Assembly: GCA_040222875.1 (NCBI GenBank)
Contig: JAVKCG010000004.1
Location: forward strand, 434,001-498,000
Direction of reading: 5' to 3'
DNA length: 64,000 nucleotides
From: JAJCYL01 sp040222875
GTDB taxonomy: Bacteria; Bacteroidota; Bacteroidia; Cytophagales; Cyclobacteriaceae
The position numbers were made by a program, and so were the translations under genes. Every line of letters begins with the position of its first letter. Within the stretch, counting starts at the first letter, position 1. Below are positions 1 to 9,546 of the stretch, in pieces. Under the pieces are notes generated by a model, which saw only the letters and a list, made by a program, of their open reading frames with translations, ran no database searches and had not been told where the DNA came from.

Positions 1-368
1 AAATCCTTTGAATAGTATACCTTGTCTCCATAAACAATGTCGGCCTTTGTTCTTTCAAATTCAGCAACAATAGCCGATATACAGTTTGAAGAATTGAGCA
101 TATCGTCGGAGTTAATAAATCCTACTATTTCGCCAGTTGCGATTGCCAACCCTTTGTTCATAGCATCGTAGATTCCATTGTCATTATCAGATATTAGATA
201 ATCAATATGGTCAGAATAGGTGTTGATTTTGTCAATAGTCCCATCATCTGATTTTCCATCGATGATAATGTATTCTATGTTGCTATAATCTTGATTAATG
301 ACCGATTCAATGCATCCTGAGATGGTTTCTACGTTATTATAAACAGCAGTTATTATACTTACTTTCAT
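1..368 (-). CDS. Glycosyltransferase family 2, 3' end outside window (partial)
   Basis: The first ~122 residues of a GT-A fold family 2 glycosyltransferase are present, starting at ATG 366-368; the gene runs off the left edge. The N-terminus MKVSIITAVYNN is the standard GT2 nucleotide-binding strand. About residues 35-40 read IIDGKSDDGT, and NDNGIYDAMNKG followed by FINSDD gives the acidic metal-binding region. It probably adds one sugar to the repeat unit in the cytoplasm. It resembles the GT2 at 6641-7456 closely in these motifs, so the two may be paralogues. It is the last gene visible in the polysaccharide locus. Donor and acceptor cannot be told. Confidence 0.9.
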   Translation of the reverse strand, partial: MKVSIITAVYNNVETISGCIESVINQDYSNIEYIIIDGKSDDGTIDKINTYSDHIDYLISDNDNGIYDAMNKGLAIATGEIVGFINSDDMLNSSNCISAIVAEFERTKADIVYGDKVYYSKD

Positions 369-580
369 TCAAGCTTTCCTCAACATTAACACAACGAATC
401 GATACTTTAAGCAAGGGTTAAGAATAGCACTACGGTAACTTAGAATGCACTCCGAAAAAAAAACGTCAACTCTTTTTCTTTTAAACGGATTTAGTCAGAA
501 TCTTGAAAATTCATACTAATTACAATCTAATTGAAATAATGATCCTCCTCTGCCCTGCTTCAATAATTTTGCCATCAAGT
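369..580. other. Intergenic gap inside the polysaccharide locus
   Basis: These 212 bp separate two minus-strand glycosyltransferase genes, whereas most neighbours in the locus abut or overlap. No open frame with family motifs was seen. A run of nine A lies at 455-463. The gap may hold a separate promoter for the downstream GT2, but no convincing promoter or hairpin was found. Confidence 0.5.
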
Positions 581-1699
581 CTATTGATCTCGTTGTAAAC
601 ATGTATTACCATTCAGATTCAATACATCCGCCACATTATCTATGAAGAGCTTTTCTGAATAAATCTGAGAGGCTATGACTTTGTTGTTTTCTCCGATCTC
701 TGCCAATGATGTGCTTGATGGCAAATGCTCTAAACTAGTGTAAAGAGAATCTAAATCATTTGGTTTAATCAATTCTCCATTGGTTTTATTAATAATTTCC
801 GGCAAATAATTGTGATCGGTAGTAATAATATAAAGTCCGCTTCGCATGGCTTCTAAAATTGTGAGTGGTATTGCTTCTCCCTTGTGAAAAGTAGGTAGCA
901 CAAACACATGAGATTTATTTAGCATTTCTACTTTTTGATTCAAATCCACAGGCCCGATGTAATGGATATTTTCAGGATATTCTTCCTGGATTTCAGTTAA
1001 CTTATTAATAAAACGCGCTTTTATGTCATCTGAATTCATAAGGTAATCAGATATGAAATCACCTGTAATTGTTAAATTGATTTTTAGATGGCCATTTTTA
1101 AGCAATTTTTGGAAAGCTGCAAGCAGTAAGAGAATACCTTTTGAAGCCATAATATTAGAATGATAGATAACCTCTATCATACCTGAGTCCCAATTTTTTT
1201 CAATTTCTTTAAAATCAAATTTGTGGTGATAACTGTTTGCAACAACACATTTTTCCATTTCATGAAACATACTGAGTTGATCTATCATGTTTGGGCTTAA
1301 GACTATCGATTTGGTAACTACTCTGAACGACTTTCGGATAAGCCATTGATGCCATTTGGTCAAAGATTCATAGAATGTTTGAAAATCTGCGCCATGCAAA
1401 TGATTGATACCGATTGCACCTTTAATTCTAACAAAGAAAAGAATTATCACATCTCTAATTGAACCCAATTTCGTCCTTGAACATGTAAAGTATACAGTGT
1501 CATATCTCAAAAGAATAAGTGCTTTTAGCAGGGTATATACTTCTTTAAAAAAACCGAGGTTTGACTGACCCAACCGAAATGGGTTCAAAACATATCGATC
1601 GTCTTCGCTTAAGTTCTTAACAACTACTTCAAATGCAATAGATTGACCTGTGTATGGAGGAGGTAGAGGCCCTATAAATAGCACCTTTGGTTTAGTCAT
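581..1699 (-). CDS. Glycosyltransferase family 4 (GT-B fold)
   Basis: A 372-residue retaining GT-B glycosyltransferase, normal length for family 4. It opens with KVLFIGPLPPPYTGQS, the glycine/proline loop typical of GT4 N-terminal domains. The C-terminal donor-binding domain contains GEAIPLTILEAMRSG at about residues 275-290, the E-x7-E motif that contacts the nucleotide-sugar. It starts at an ATG. No membrane segment is present, so it acts at the cytoplasmic face on the lipid-linked repeat unit. It lies 15 bp downstream of the Wzy-like gene, in the same direction. The sugar added is unknown. Confidence 0.88.
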   Translation of the reverse strand: MTKPKVLFIGPLPPPYTGQSIAFEVVVKNLSEDDRYVLNPFRLGQSNLGFFKEVYTLLKALILLRYDTVYFTCSRTKLGSIRDVIILFFVRIKGAIGINHLHGADFQTFYESLTKWHQWLIRKSFRVVTKSIVLSPNMIDQLSMFHEMEKCVVANSYHHKFDFKEIEKNWDSGMIEVIYHSNIMASKGILLLLAAFQKLLKNGHLKINLTITGDFISDYLMNSDDIKARFINKLTEIQEEYPENIHYIGPVDLNQKVEMLNKSHVFVLPTFHKGEAIPLTILEAMRSGLYIITTDHNYLPEIINKTNGELIKPNDLDSLYTSLEHLPSSTSLAEIGENNKVIASQIYSEKLFIDNVADVLNLNGNTCLQRDQ

Positions 1700-1714
1700 C
1701 CAACAATTTGAATT

Positions 1715-2959
1715 TCATTTTTTACTACCTTTTTTATGGTATATGATCAAATAAAAAAAGTTGCCAAAAAGAAACGGTATTAAAGCTGTATTTAATGAAA
1801 CTGCGGTAAAAATGAGTAAGCTAAATAAAAGAAAGGCAAAAAAGTGAGAATCGCTAACAAATAGGTTTTTAATAGCAAGTATATTAAAAACAACAAAAAA
1901 AACTATTCCCATAATACCACATTCAAAAAATAGCATGCCCCATCCGGATAAAATCGCTGACCACTTTGGTATACCATTTTGAGTTATAAATAAGAAAGGA
2001 ACATATTTAAATCTCAATTCATAAGACTGCTTATTGAAATAATCATAATCTGGTCCAAGTGGCCTAAAAAAATTGTTAGCAGTAATAAATATTGGGGCGA
2101 TCACATGGCTTACTCTATCATTAATACTCCTATCGAAAGTGAGAAAAACCTCTGGATTCCTAATGAGTGTTGAGAACACTTGAGCTATTCGCGTGTTCTG
2201 TGATCCATGATAAGTGTACCAGTTAATAGCAGCTGTCACTAACATGGCTACAATAATTGCTGCTAAAGCATATCTGAATTTTTTTACAATTAGGAATATG
2301 AATAACGCCGCCGAAAAAACAAACACTATTGTTGCAGATTGCGCCAGCAACAAAATCCATACAGCAAATAAGCTAAAATAAAGCTTTGAATTATGTCGAC
2401 GAAAATGTATCAAGTACAAAATAAGTAGGAGTAAGGCAATAGTTGCGTTAAAAGTTGCTTCCGGTGTTAAACCTGTTACACCTCTTGATAGTGTTGTTTG
2501 AGTACGATGTACAAAGAAAATTAGTGCATGTTTATCGAAAAGCTTCTGTATTAGAGAAACCGTAAAATTGGCAAAAAATGCAATCTTGAATAAAACGAAG
2601 CTAAACCTACTGTTGTTTTTAAAATATAGAATTCCAACGCAGGTAATAATCAGAAGAGAAAGATAATTAAACAAGGATCGAAAACTTGGAAAGTCAATTC
2701 TACCCGCATATGAAAAACCAATTAAAAATGAAATGATAACTAGGCTTAAGAGGATAAAAACAAACTTATTAACACGGGAGTCTGAATATAAAATCAGATA
2801 TAATGAAGCTACCATCAGAGCATTTGGCTGAGCATCAGTTGGAATTGGTAGAATCTGGATATAGGGAAACAAACAACAAAAGGCAAATAGACCCAGAACT
2901 AAATTCTTGTGTTTGAATCTGAATCTAAGAAGTGGGTATGATTTTGAAGCTGATAGCAA
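1715..2959 (-). CDS. Wzy-like O-antigen/capsule polymerase (integral membrane)
   Basis: A 414-residue protein made almost entirely of hydrophobic segments, about ten to twelve, with one longer polar loop at about residues 250-330 that holds RSINDRVSHV. This is the usual picture of an O-antigen ligase/polymerase (Wzy/WaaL-type), which joins lipid-linked repeat units in the periplasm. Sequence conservation in this class is too low to be certain. The start is TTG at 2957-2959: the frame is closed by a TAG about 45 bp upstream and no ATG precedes the first membrane segment. A WaaL-type ligase is the main alternative. Confidence 0.65.
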   Translation of the reverse strand: MLSASKSYPLLRFRFKHKNLVLGLFAFCCLFPYIQILPIPTDAQPNALMVASLYLILYSDSRVNKFVFILLSLVIISFLIGFSYAGRIDFPSFRSLFNYLSLLIITCVGILYFKNNSRFSFVLFKIAFFANFTVSLIQKLFDKHALIFFVHRTQTTLSRGVTGLTPEATFNATIALLLLILYLIHFRRHNSKLYFSLFAVWILLLAQSATIVFVFSAALFIFLIVKKFRYALAAIIVAMLVTAAINWYTYHGSQNTRIAQVFSTLIRNPEVFLTFDRSINDRVSHVIAPIFITANNFFRPLGPDYDYFNKQSYELRFKYVPFLFITQNGIPKWSAILSGWGMLFFECGIMGIVFFVVFNILAIKNLFVSDSHFFAFLLFSLLIFTAVSLNTALIPFLFGNFFYLIIYHKKGSKK

Positions 2960-3042
2960 TCCGATATTTATTTGTATGTAATTAACATCCTTACGAGGAA
3001 GCTATAAAGAAGCTTCTATTGCAATGCCATAGTAGAATATGG

Positions 3043-4134
3043 TTAGGTATTACCGCTTTCCGTTTCCTTTATTAAGCTAAATAATTGAACTCTTTTTTTT
3101 TCGATTACCTCGCTACTGATAAAGGGAGTTACTTCGACTGAGTCTATTCTTATTGATTTCATTTCTTCACAAAATGAGATTATAGAGTTAATATTCTTTA
3201 TAACTCCCGATGGTGTATTTGGTATTTGAAGTAACCATTTAGGTTTTTCATCTAAAAAAGCCGTATCCTCATAACCAATAATTATTGGTAATCCGTACGC
3301 CAAATACTCTCGTACTTTTAATGGACAAGCTTCACCTATCCCCTTTCTATAAAGTGCTAATGTTCCAATACCAATATTACAAGATCGCAGTATCCTTTTA
3401 TACTCTTCACCAGTCAACAAACCAGTAAACTGAACATTAGGCAAACTCTGGTTAACAGAATTATTACCAACAATTATATAATCGAACTGAGGTGTTAACG
3501 AGGCCATCTCTAAAAGATGGTCTAACCCTTGCCAAGGCTGTTCTAAGCTTCCAACAAAAAGCAATCTAGGTTTTTTGACAGCAACTGAAGATTCTCGCTG
3601 AAAAATTCTTGTTGAATTAGGTACTGTTTCGCACTTTGCTTCGGGATAAGATTTAGCATACTCATTCTCTAATTCTTTTGTAACCGTAATAAATGCATCT
3701 ACTTTTTGGCATAATGATTTATGGGTTAATAAGTGCCATAAGTATTTAAAATAGCCAACAAAACTCTTTGTTGACCATAGCTTTAATTCGAGATTCTCAT
3801 TCGAGTTGACCTCATAAACAACTTTATACTTGTTAAACAATTCTCTCATTCCGAATTTGTAAGATTGGCCTCTTACATATATTAAATCTGGATCTAGCTT
3901 ATAAAGAAGGTCATCTAGCACATATACACATGTCCAGAAGCTTGTGCCGTTAGATTTAACAAAGTGCCAATTATTGCAAAAAACAGCCGGCCGAGGATTC
4001 GAGTTAAGATTTGAAAAAACGCTACAGTATACCTCAATATCATGCGTTTTCCACTGCCTAATTTGTTCTAATATTTTTTTTTCTACACCACTCTCAGTTT
4101 CAAAATTCCACGCAATCATATAAAAGATTCTCAC
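3043..4134 (-). CDS. Glycosyltransferase family 4
   Basis: A 363-residue GT-B glycosyltransferase. The donor-site region reads GIGEACPLKVREYLAYGLP at about residues 265-285, a GT4 E-x7-E motif, preceded by PRLLFVGSLEQPWQGLDHLL, the start of the C-terminal domain. The start is GTG at 4132-4134, in a 4-base GTGA overlap with the stop of the upstream hydrolase gene. An ATG five codons later would cut into the first strand (RIFYMIAW), so GTG is preferred. It is translationally coupled to the metallo-hydrolase. Substrate unknown. Confidence 0.87.
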   Translation of the reverse strand: MRIFYMIAWNFETESGVEKKILEQIRQWKTHDIEVYCSVFSNLNSNPRPAVFCNNWHFVKSNGTSFWTCVYVLDDLLYKLDPDLIYVRGQSYKFGMRELFNKYKVVYEVNSNENLELKLWSTKSFVGYFKYLWHLLTHKSLCQKVDAFITVTKELENEYAKSYPEAKCETVPNSTRIFQRESSVAVKKPRLLFVGSLEQPWQGLDHLLEMASLTPQFDYIIVGNNSVNQSLPNVQFTGLLTGEEYKRILRSCNIGIGTLALYRKGIGEACPLKVREYLAYGLPIIIGYEDTAFLDEKPKWLLQIPNTPSGVIKNINSIISFCEEMKSIRIDSVEVTPFISSEVIEKKRVQLFSLIKETESGNT

Positions 4135-5471
4135 TGACTTGAATAATTAGATGTTTGTGATCTAATAGAGCTTTTCAAAAGCTTAATAATATGATTACCT
4201 AATATTTTTTTCAAAAAAAATAGTAATCGCTGCTTTCTTGTTGGTCCTACAAAAACTTCCCCTCTATTATTCATACTCGAAACAGTATTGAAAAATCTAA
4301 AATTGGCATAATCTCCATCCTCAGGGACTTGAAACCTTCCATTGATATTCATTGTATCTCCACCCCATTCAAATTTCAATAGATAAGACAATACTTCTGA
4401 ACTGAGAGAAATATCACACTTAGAAGGGTGCCCGGTATCTGCCATTAGACCCAATTTTCCATTTAGGGTGTAAGTTCTATCATGATCATTGAGATAAATG
4501 CGTGACTTCTGTTTTTTAATAAATTGTCTTCCTTTTGGGTTTTTTTTGTGCAAACGGTTCACGTAGTCACGGCTCAATTCAATTAGGTCCTTTTCTGGAA
4601 TAACCTTGGCCTTGTGATAAATTCTGTTCCCAATGGATGCATAATCACTTTCGTATTTCTGAAGACATTCCGTTGAATCCTTCTTCACACTAGTATCCCA
4701 GTTTGTTCTTGGGTACATAATAATTGGGATCGCGTTTGTATTCTTTTCAATGAATTTGTAAACAACATTTGATGTATTTATAGCATCATTCATATAGCTA
4801 TTTTCCTCGTGAGAGAAATAAACATAACTGGCAAAAGGTACAATATATTTTGGTTGAAAAACTTCAGCTTGATATTGTATTCTTTTAAGCTTCTCTTGAG
4901 AGGCTTTTATTCTCTCATATGTATCGCTTGTATTCCCAATTCGATTTGCATAACCAAACTGAGTAAAAAGGATATCAATGTTGCCTATTTTTTGTTTTAT
5001 CTCATTGCAATCTTTCTTTGATTCAATAATACAGTCATTGAGATTTAGCAATGAAGTGCCCTGTGCCCGTACAACCAAGTATGAATCCCCTTCAGTATAT
5101 GGATTGCATAGAATGCTAATGTCGTCATTGAGATTATATTCAACATCTTGAGTCATCTCAATGATGGTCTTGAAATTCATTTTGGAACAAAAGTCTATTA
5201 CTTTTTTATCTATGGTCTCCTGATACAGTATTGTAATGTTTTCTCTAATAGACTCTGGAATTCTCTTAATATCTGAGGGCGAAAAGTGATCGGGATGTTC
5301 GTGAGAAAACCATATGTGCGTTATTCCATCGAAGCTAGGATCAAATTGTGTTTCACATAAATGGTTCCATCCGTTATGAAATGCAGCACCACTTAACCAT
5401 GGGTCACAGATTAAATGAACGTCTTCATAGTGAACTACAAATGAAGCATGATTGACAAATTCAATTAACAT
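4131..5471 (-). CDS. Metallo-beta-lactamase fold hydrolase in glycan locus
   Basis: A 446-residue protein whose first ~220 residues are an MBL-fold domain. MLIEFVNHASFVVHYED and LICDPWLSG start it, then SHEHPDHFS gives the HxHxDH di-metal motif at about residues 56-62. The arrangement recalls the MBL domain of UlaG-like lactonases and of CMP-N-acetylneuraminate hydroxylase, but there is no Rieske iron-sulfur part. The C-terminal ~200 residues are unassigned. Such genes occur in polysaccharide loci, but their reaction is not established to my knowledge. It sits between two GT4 genes: 7 bp after the upstream one and overlapping the downstream one by 4 bp. It may hydrolyse or modify an activated or lipid-linked sugar (inference). 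Confidence 0.75.
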   Translation of the reverse strand: MLIEFVNHASFVVHYEDVHLICDPWLSGAAFHNGWNHLCETQFDPSFDGITHIWFSHEHPDHFSPSDIKRIPESIRENITILYQETIDKKVIDFCSKMNFKTIIEMTQDVEYNLNDDISILCNPYTEGDSYLVVRAQGTSLLNLNDCIIESKKDCNEIKQKIGNIDILFTQFGYANRIGNTSDTYERIKASQEKLKRIQYQAEVFQPKYIVPFASYVYFSHEENSYMNDAINTSNVVYKFIEKNTNAIPIIMYPRTNWDTSVKKDSTECLQKYESDYASIGNRIYHKAKVIPEKDLIELSRDYVNRLHKKNPKGRQFIKKQKSRIYLNDHDRTYTLNGKLGLMADTGHPSKCDISLSSEVLSYLLKFEWGGDTMNINGRFQVPEDGDYANFRFFNTVSSMNNRGEVFVGPTRKQRLLFFLKKILGNHIIKLLKSSIRSQTSNYSSQ

Positions 5472-5478
5472 AGGTTCG

Positions 5479-6660
5479 CTAATTATTACTCAAAATTTCA
5501 AGATATCTACTGATAAAACGTTTCTCGCCAAATTCTGAAATCGCTCTGTTTCTAATTGTATCTGAATTGTATGCATCCGTTGATTGATACATTGAAAGCA
5601 TAGCTTTACCAAAAGCGTCAACGTCTTGTGAAGAAACCAAAACTCCGTTTTCTTCTTTTACTATATCTTTAGGCCCACCAGAATCTGTGGAAATAATTGG
5701 GAGCCCGTATGTGAGCGCTTCGATCAATACAACACCAAAGGTTTCATAATCGCTAGATAACACAAAACACTTTGCTTTGTTCATCCACTTACAAAGATCT
5801 TGTCTATTTAATGGCCCTAAAAACTCGATTTGCTTCTCTAGGTTTAGCTGTTCAACCAGTTTTTTGAGGCTTCTTAGAAGAGGTCCCTGCCCCCCAATTT
5901 TAAGATAACAAGGTAGCCCTTTTAGATATCTGTTGAATGCATGGACAATCAATTTGTGATTTTTATTTTCATCCAAATTCCCAACACTCAAAAAAATAAA
6001 TTCTTGGTTATCGTTATAGCTGTAATCGTTAGCAAAACTACTTGTGACAAGGTTAGGTAATAGTCTTACCCCTTTTTCACCAACTTCTAACTTGGCTACC
6101 AAATCTTCCTTTAATTGGTTGCTCACAGCAAATATTTCCCGAGAGTCCAACAAAGCAGCCTTGATACTAGGATATAGTTTGTTACTAATCCACCCTCTCG
6201 CATACCCTGAATGGTGTTCGGTAATGAAATACTCTATGCCGAAGTTCGATTTTATTTCCCTCGCCAAAAGCCCTGCATACATTGTATTGTGAGCGTGAAT
6301 TATAAAAGGTTTGCCAAAATCATTTACATATTCTGTAAATAACTCAAGCCCTACCTTTATATGCCTTTTGGCCTCTTTCTCTGGTCTTCTAAGCCTATGT
6401 GGTAAAAAAAGCCTCTTTTCAGACCTGATAATAGTTATTCCCTCAAGGTGCACTCTCTTTTTAGCTCTTCTAGAAAAGCTTTCCTTAAGGCTCATCACTT
6501 TGAATGAAAGTAATTCAACAGCGAAACCATACTTACTGAGCACCTGTGCTTGATGCACCTGGAAGATATTATTGTAGGGTTTTTCCTTCGTCAAGACATC
6601 GCCAGACACAATTATTAATAAGCGTTTTTGCACTTTACGGTCAGACCTCACCTCTTTCAA
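5479..6660 (-). CDS. Glycosyltransferase family 4
   Basis: A GT-B glycosyltransferase of up to 393 residues. The acceptor domain has IIHAHNTMYAGLLAREI, and the donor domain has the textbook GT4 region ETFGVVLIEALTYGLPIIST followed by GGPKDIV at about residues 305-330. No ATG is available. The longest frame starts at TTG 6658-6660, overlapping the upstream GT2 by 20 bp. GTG at 6631-6633 (giving MQKRLLIIVSG) would start just after the upstream stop and fits the family N-terminus better. Cytoplasmic, membrane-associated repeat-unit assembly is expected. Confidence 0.88.
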   Translation of the reverse strand: MKEVRSDRKVQKRLLIIVSGDVLTKEKPYNNIFQVHQAQVLSKYGFAVELLSFKVMSLKESFSRRAKKRVHLEGITIIRSEKRLFLPHRLRRPEKEAKRHIKVGLELFTEYVNDFGKPFIIHAHNTMYAGLLAREIKSNFGIEYFITEHHSGYARGWISNKLYPSIKAALLDSREIFAVSNQLKEDLVAKLEVGEKGVRLLPNLVTSSFANDYSYNDNQEFIFLSVGNLDENKNHKLIVHAFNRYLKGLPCYLKIGGQGPLLRSLKKLVEQLNLEKQIEFLGPLNRQDLCKWMNKAKCFVLSSDYETFGVVLIEALTYGLPIISTDSGGPKDIVKEENGVLVSSQDVDAFGKAMLSMYQSTDAYNSDTIRNRAISEFGEKRFISRYLEILSNN

Positions 6661-7456
6661 TATGCTCTAAGATTCGAAAATCCAGTGATTTCATAAATCC
6701 CCACTTTACCAATACTTTACATAATCTGCTTTTCAAAAGGGGGTAAACCATTCTTTCAAGAAGCATAAGTTTTCGATAATCACTACTAAAAACATCGTCG
6801 TTTTGCTTCATGAAATTCAATCTTTCCATATTTTTTATATACTCATTAGATGAGCTTCCACTTAGACCATCAGTTTGATACAATGTTATAACCTCATCCA
6901 CTTTCCGATACGAAACCTCATACTTAAACAGTGCCAACATAAAGAATTGCCAATCGGATGTAATTCTATCATTAACATTGTATAAGCCAACTTTAACAAA
7001 GACTTCTCTTTTTATTAAAGTTGATGGATGGGGTAGTGATTTGTGCCATGTTTGGCTCTTCTCTAATATTGTTGGGAAACAAGTCCTTGTTGTTGTTTTT
7101 TTGTGTTTTAAGAGCAAGTCTCCATAAATCAAATCCTCTTGATAAACTGATAGTTTAGAAAGTGAATGCTTGTTTAAAAAAAAGTCTCCACTATTTAAGA
7201 AAATCAAATAATCACCTTTGGCGTTGTTTATCCCTTTATTCATTGCCTCATAAATGCCACCGTCAGGTTCACTGATCCAATACGCAAGTTGAGATTTATA
7301 CTCCTCAATCAAATTAGCACTTCCATCGGTTGAGCCACCATCAATTACCACATACTCAAAGGCCACATTTTCCTGAGCAACAACACTTTTCATAGTCCTA
7401 TCAAGACCTTGCCTATTGTTGTAATTAATGGTTATGACCGAGATTAGAACTCTCAA
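6641..7456 (-). CDS. Glycosyltransferase family 2
   Basis: A 271-residue GT-A fold transferase. Motifs in order are SVITINYNNRQGLDRT at the N-terminus, VIDGGSTDGS near residue 40, SEPDGGIYEAMNKGINNAKG near 65-85, and FLNSGDFF as the metal-binding acidic region. The later LPHPSTLIKREVF and TSDWQFFM are typical of the WcaA-like group. It lies 15 bp downstream of a methyltransferase gene. It probably adds one sugar of the repeat unit. Confidence 0.9.
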   Translation of the reverse strand: MRVLISVITINYNNRQGLDRTMKSVVAQENVAFEYVVIDGGSTDGSANLIEEYKSQLAYWISEPDGGIYEAMNKGINNAKGDYLIFLNSGDFFLNKHSLSKLSVYQEDLIYGDLLLKHKKTTTRTCFPTILEKSQTWHKSLPHPSTLIKREVFVKVGLYNVNDRITSDWQFFMLALFKYEVSYRKVDEVITLYQTDGLSGSSSNEYIKNMERLNFMKQNDDVFSSDYRKLMLLERMVYPLLKSRLCKVLVKWGFMKSLDFRILEHIERGEV

Positions 7457-7471
7457 GATATTTTAATCATT

Positions 7472-8425
7472 TTAATTCTTGACGATCCATAGCGCCCCTG
7501 GCTCTGAATCATCTTCTCCGGCAAACACGGGGAACTTTTCGGCAAACTTTTCAGTATGGTTGTGCGCCAGATAATTCAACGCACCAACAATGCTAAATTT
7601 ATTGTTATAGCTCAAAAAAGCTTCAAGTAGATATTGCTCATTCCACATCAAATGATGTTTAAGCACCCAATCATCAAGGTAATCTTTAGGTGTGAAAATG
7701 TCATGAATATGAATTAAAACACCAGGGTTGAGGACAGGAAGTATTTCCAGATATTCAAATAGAATATCCCCCTGTGGTCTAATGATGTGCGAAGAATCTA
7801 TAAAAAGGATGTCATTCTTTTGTAACTCCTTAAAAAAGCCCAAATCTACATCCTCAACCTTCTTAGGTATCAATTCAACATCAATCTTGTCAAGCCATAA
7901 CTTTCTATAAGGCTCTATACATACATGATTACATGAATAGGCATCATTCTCTGACTTATTTCTTTCAATAGCATTTCTGGCCATCAATGTCGAATGACCA
8001 CTTCCAATTTCAACAATCCTGTTAGGTTTAAAATGTCTAATTATACAATATAAAAATTCAGAATCTCCAGAACGGTAAGAGGAATTGTCATAATGGTATT
8101 CAGTCTGTCCAGGGTTCTCTTTTAGTGGAAAAGATAGCAATTCATTGTTAAAGGAAAAACTGGAAAGCAACTTCAACTGTTCTTCTTCATTAAGGTCAAT
8201 TCCCTTAAGGTTCCTATCTGTTCTAAGCGATTTGGTGAGATGCCTTCTAGGATTTATTAACGGCTGATAATAATGATCCAAGACAGGTAGAATTCCAAGG
8301 TGCATAAATATTCTTTCGCTTGTAGTGTTTAAACCTCTCTTAGTAACAATCTTAAGCCAAAGGGCGCTTAGAAAAGTTATAGGAGTCCCCATAAAGACAA
8401 TTAATCTAACAATAGCTGATTTCAT
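7472..8425 (-). CDS. Class I SAM-dependent methyltransferase (Methyltransf_24-like)
   Basis: A 317-residue protein with a Rossmann methyltransferase core in its second half. RIVEIGSGHSTLMARNAIE is motif I (SAM glycine loop), and DILFIDSSHIIRPQGDI then IHIHDIFTPKDYLDDW follow the Methyltransf_24/cephalosporin-hydroxylase-like pattern, in which the DSSH and HDIF residues may bind a metal. The N-terminus has a hydrophobic stretch (residues 1-25) that could be a membrane anchor. It probably O-methylates a sugar, or caps the chain, within this locus. Substrate unknown. Confidence 0.75.
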   Translation of the reverse strand: MKSAIVRLIVFMGTPITFLSALWLKIVTKRGLNTTSERIFMHLGILPVLDHYYQPLINPRRHLTKSLRTDRNLKGIDLNEEEQLKLLSSFSFNNELLSFPLKENPGQTEYHYDNSSYRSGDSEFLYCIIRHFKPNRIVEIGSGHSTLMARNAIERNKSENDAYSCNHVCIEPYRKLWLDKIDVELIPKKVEDVDLGFFKELQKNDILFIDSSHIIRPQGDILFEYLEILPVLNPGVLIHIHDIFTPKDYLDDWVLKHHLMWNEQYLLEAFLSYNNKFSIVGALNYLAHNHTEKFAEKFPVFAGEDDSEPGALWIVKN

Positions 8426-8459
8426 TTAAGCTGATGAATTTATGGAAAGAAAACTTGGA

Positions 8460-9545
8460 TTAAAATCTGTTCATTACTTCAACCACGTATTCGATATCTT
8501 GCTGAGAATGGCAATATGAAATAGGCAAGCTTAATGTAGTTTGATGGATAAGTTCGGCAATTGGTGATGATTGATCGCGTAAGTGATTTCTGAGAGCAGG
8601 TTGCCGATTTGGAGCTACTGGATAATGGATTTCTGTTTTGATTCCATTATAGGCTAAATAGTCTCTAAGTGAGTTTCTCTTTTCGTGTCTAATACTAAAA
8701 ATATGAAACACATCCTCAAAGTCGGGATGGACTACTGGCTTAATAAAATCACTTTTAAGTCCGTTTAAATAAATTGATGCCAGCATTTTTTTATGACCGT
8801 TTATTGCATTCAAAAACTGAAGTTTTACTATTAAAAATGCTGCCTGCAATTCATCCAGCCTTGAATTGTATCCAACTACATCGTTATGGTATTTAATTTT
8901 AGACCCGTAGTTTCTTAATGTTTTAATCGCCTCCGCGATATCGGTATTGTTAGTTGTAACGGCACCTCCATCGGCTAAAGCACCTAAATTTTTAGTTGGA
9001 TAAAAACTGAAACCAGCTACATCTCCAAAATTACCTGCGTAAACATCTTTATACTTGGCTCCATGGGCTTGAGCAGCATCTTCTATAACTTTTAGATCAT
9101 GTTTTTTGGCTATATCCAGAATTCTACCCATATCGCACACCTTGCCATACAGGTGAACCACCATAATCGCCGCCGTTTTCCTGGTTATGGCCTCAACTAT
9201 TTTATTAGGATCAATATTGTAAGTTGCAAGATTCGGTTCAACCAAAACGGGTTTTAAGCCAGCATGCAATACAGCCAAAATACTTGCTATATAGGTATTC
9301 GAAGGAACAATTACTTCGGAGCCCTCTTGTAGCTTCAATGCTTTTAGTCCAAGGATAAGAGCATCAAGCCCATTGCCTACACCAATACACCGTTTTACTC
9401 CTAGGTAATTTGAGTATTCCTCTTCAAAAGCAGATACCTCACTGCCCAATATATACCATCCTGAAGTAAGCACTTTGGAAAAAGCTCCCTCTAGCTTTTC
9501 AAAAAAAGGCTCATTAGCTTTTCCAAGGTTCTCGTATGAAACCAT
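8460..9545 (-). CDS. fdtB: DegT/DnrJ/EryC1/StrS sugar aminotransferase, FdtB/QdtB type
   Basis: A PLP-dependent aminotransferase of 361 residues that would put the 3-amino group on dTDP-3-keto-6-deoxyhexose. Visible motifs are SGWYILGSEVSAFEEEY, GVGNGLDALILGLKAL (cofactor phosphate site), EDAAQAHGA, and FYPTKNLGALADGGAV with the PLP lysine. I chose ATG 9543-9545 rather than an earlier in-frame start at 9581 because MVSYENLGKANEPF matches the family N-terminus and lies just after the fdtA stop. It is directly downstream of the ketoisomerase gene, the FdtA-FdtB pairing of Fuc3N/Qui3N pathways. No matching N-acyltransferase sits beside it. RmlA and RmlB are not in the window. Confidence 0.87.
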   Translation of the reverse strand: MVSYENLGKANEPFFEKLEGAFSKVLTSGWYILGSEVSAFEEEYSNYLGVKRCIGVGNGLDALILGLKALKLQEGSEVIVPSNTYIASILAVLHAGLKPVLVEPNLATYNIDPNKIVEAITRKTAAIMVVHLYGKVCDMGRILDIAKKHDLKVIEDAAQAHGAKYKDVYAGNFGDVAGFSFYPTKNLGALADGGAVTTNNTDIAEAIKTLRNYGSKIKYHNDVVGYNSRLDELQAAFLIVKLQFLNAINGHKKMLASIYLNGLKSDFIKPVVHPDFEDVFHIFSIRHEKRNSLRDYLAYNGIKTEIHYPVAPNRQPALRNHLRDQSSPIAELIHQTTLSLPISYCHSQQDIEYVVEVMNRF

Positions 9546-9546
9546 T

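Noticed and set aside
455..463. A9 run between glycosyltransferase genes
   Set aside because: Long A runs are expected in AT-rich intergenic DNA; no promoter or gene context makes it a switch.
4809..5021. Plus-strand open frame of 70 codons inside the metallo-hydrolase gene
   Set aside because: It lies wholly inside a well-supported minus-strand gene and shows no family motif; the same holds for dozens of other short frames opposite or within long genes.
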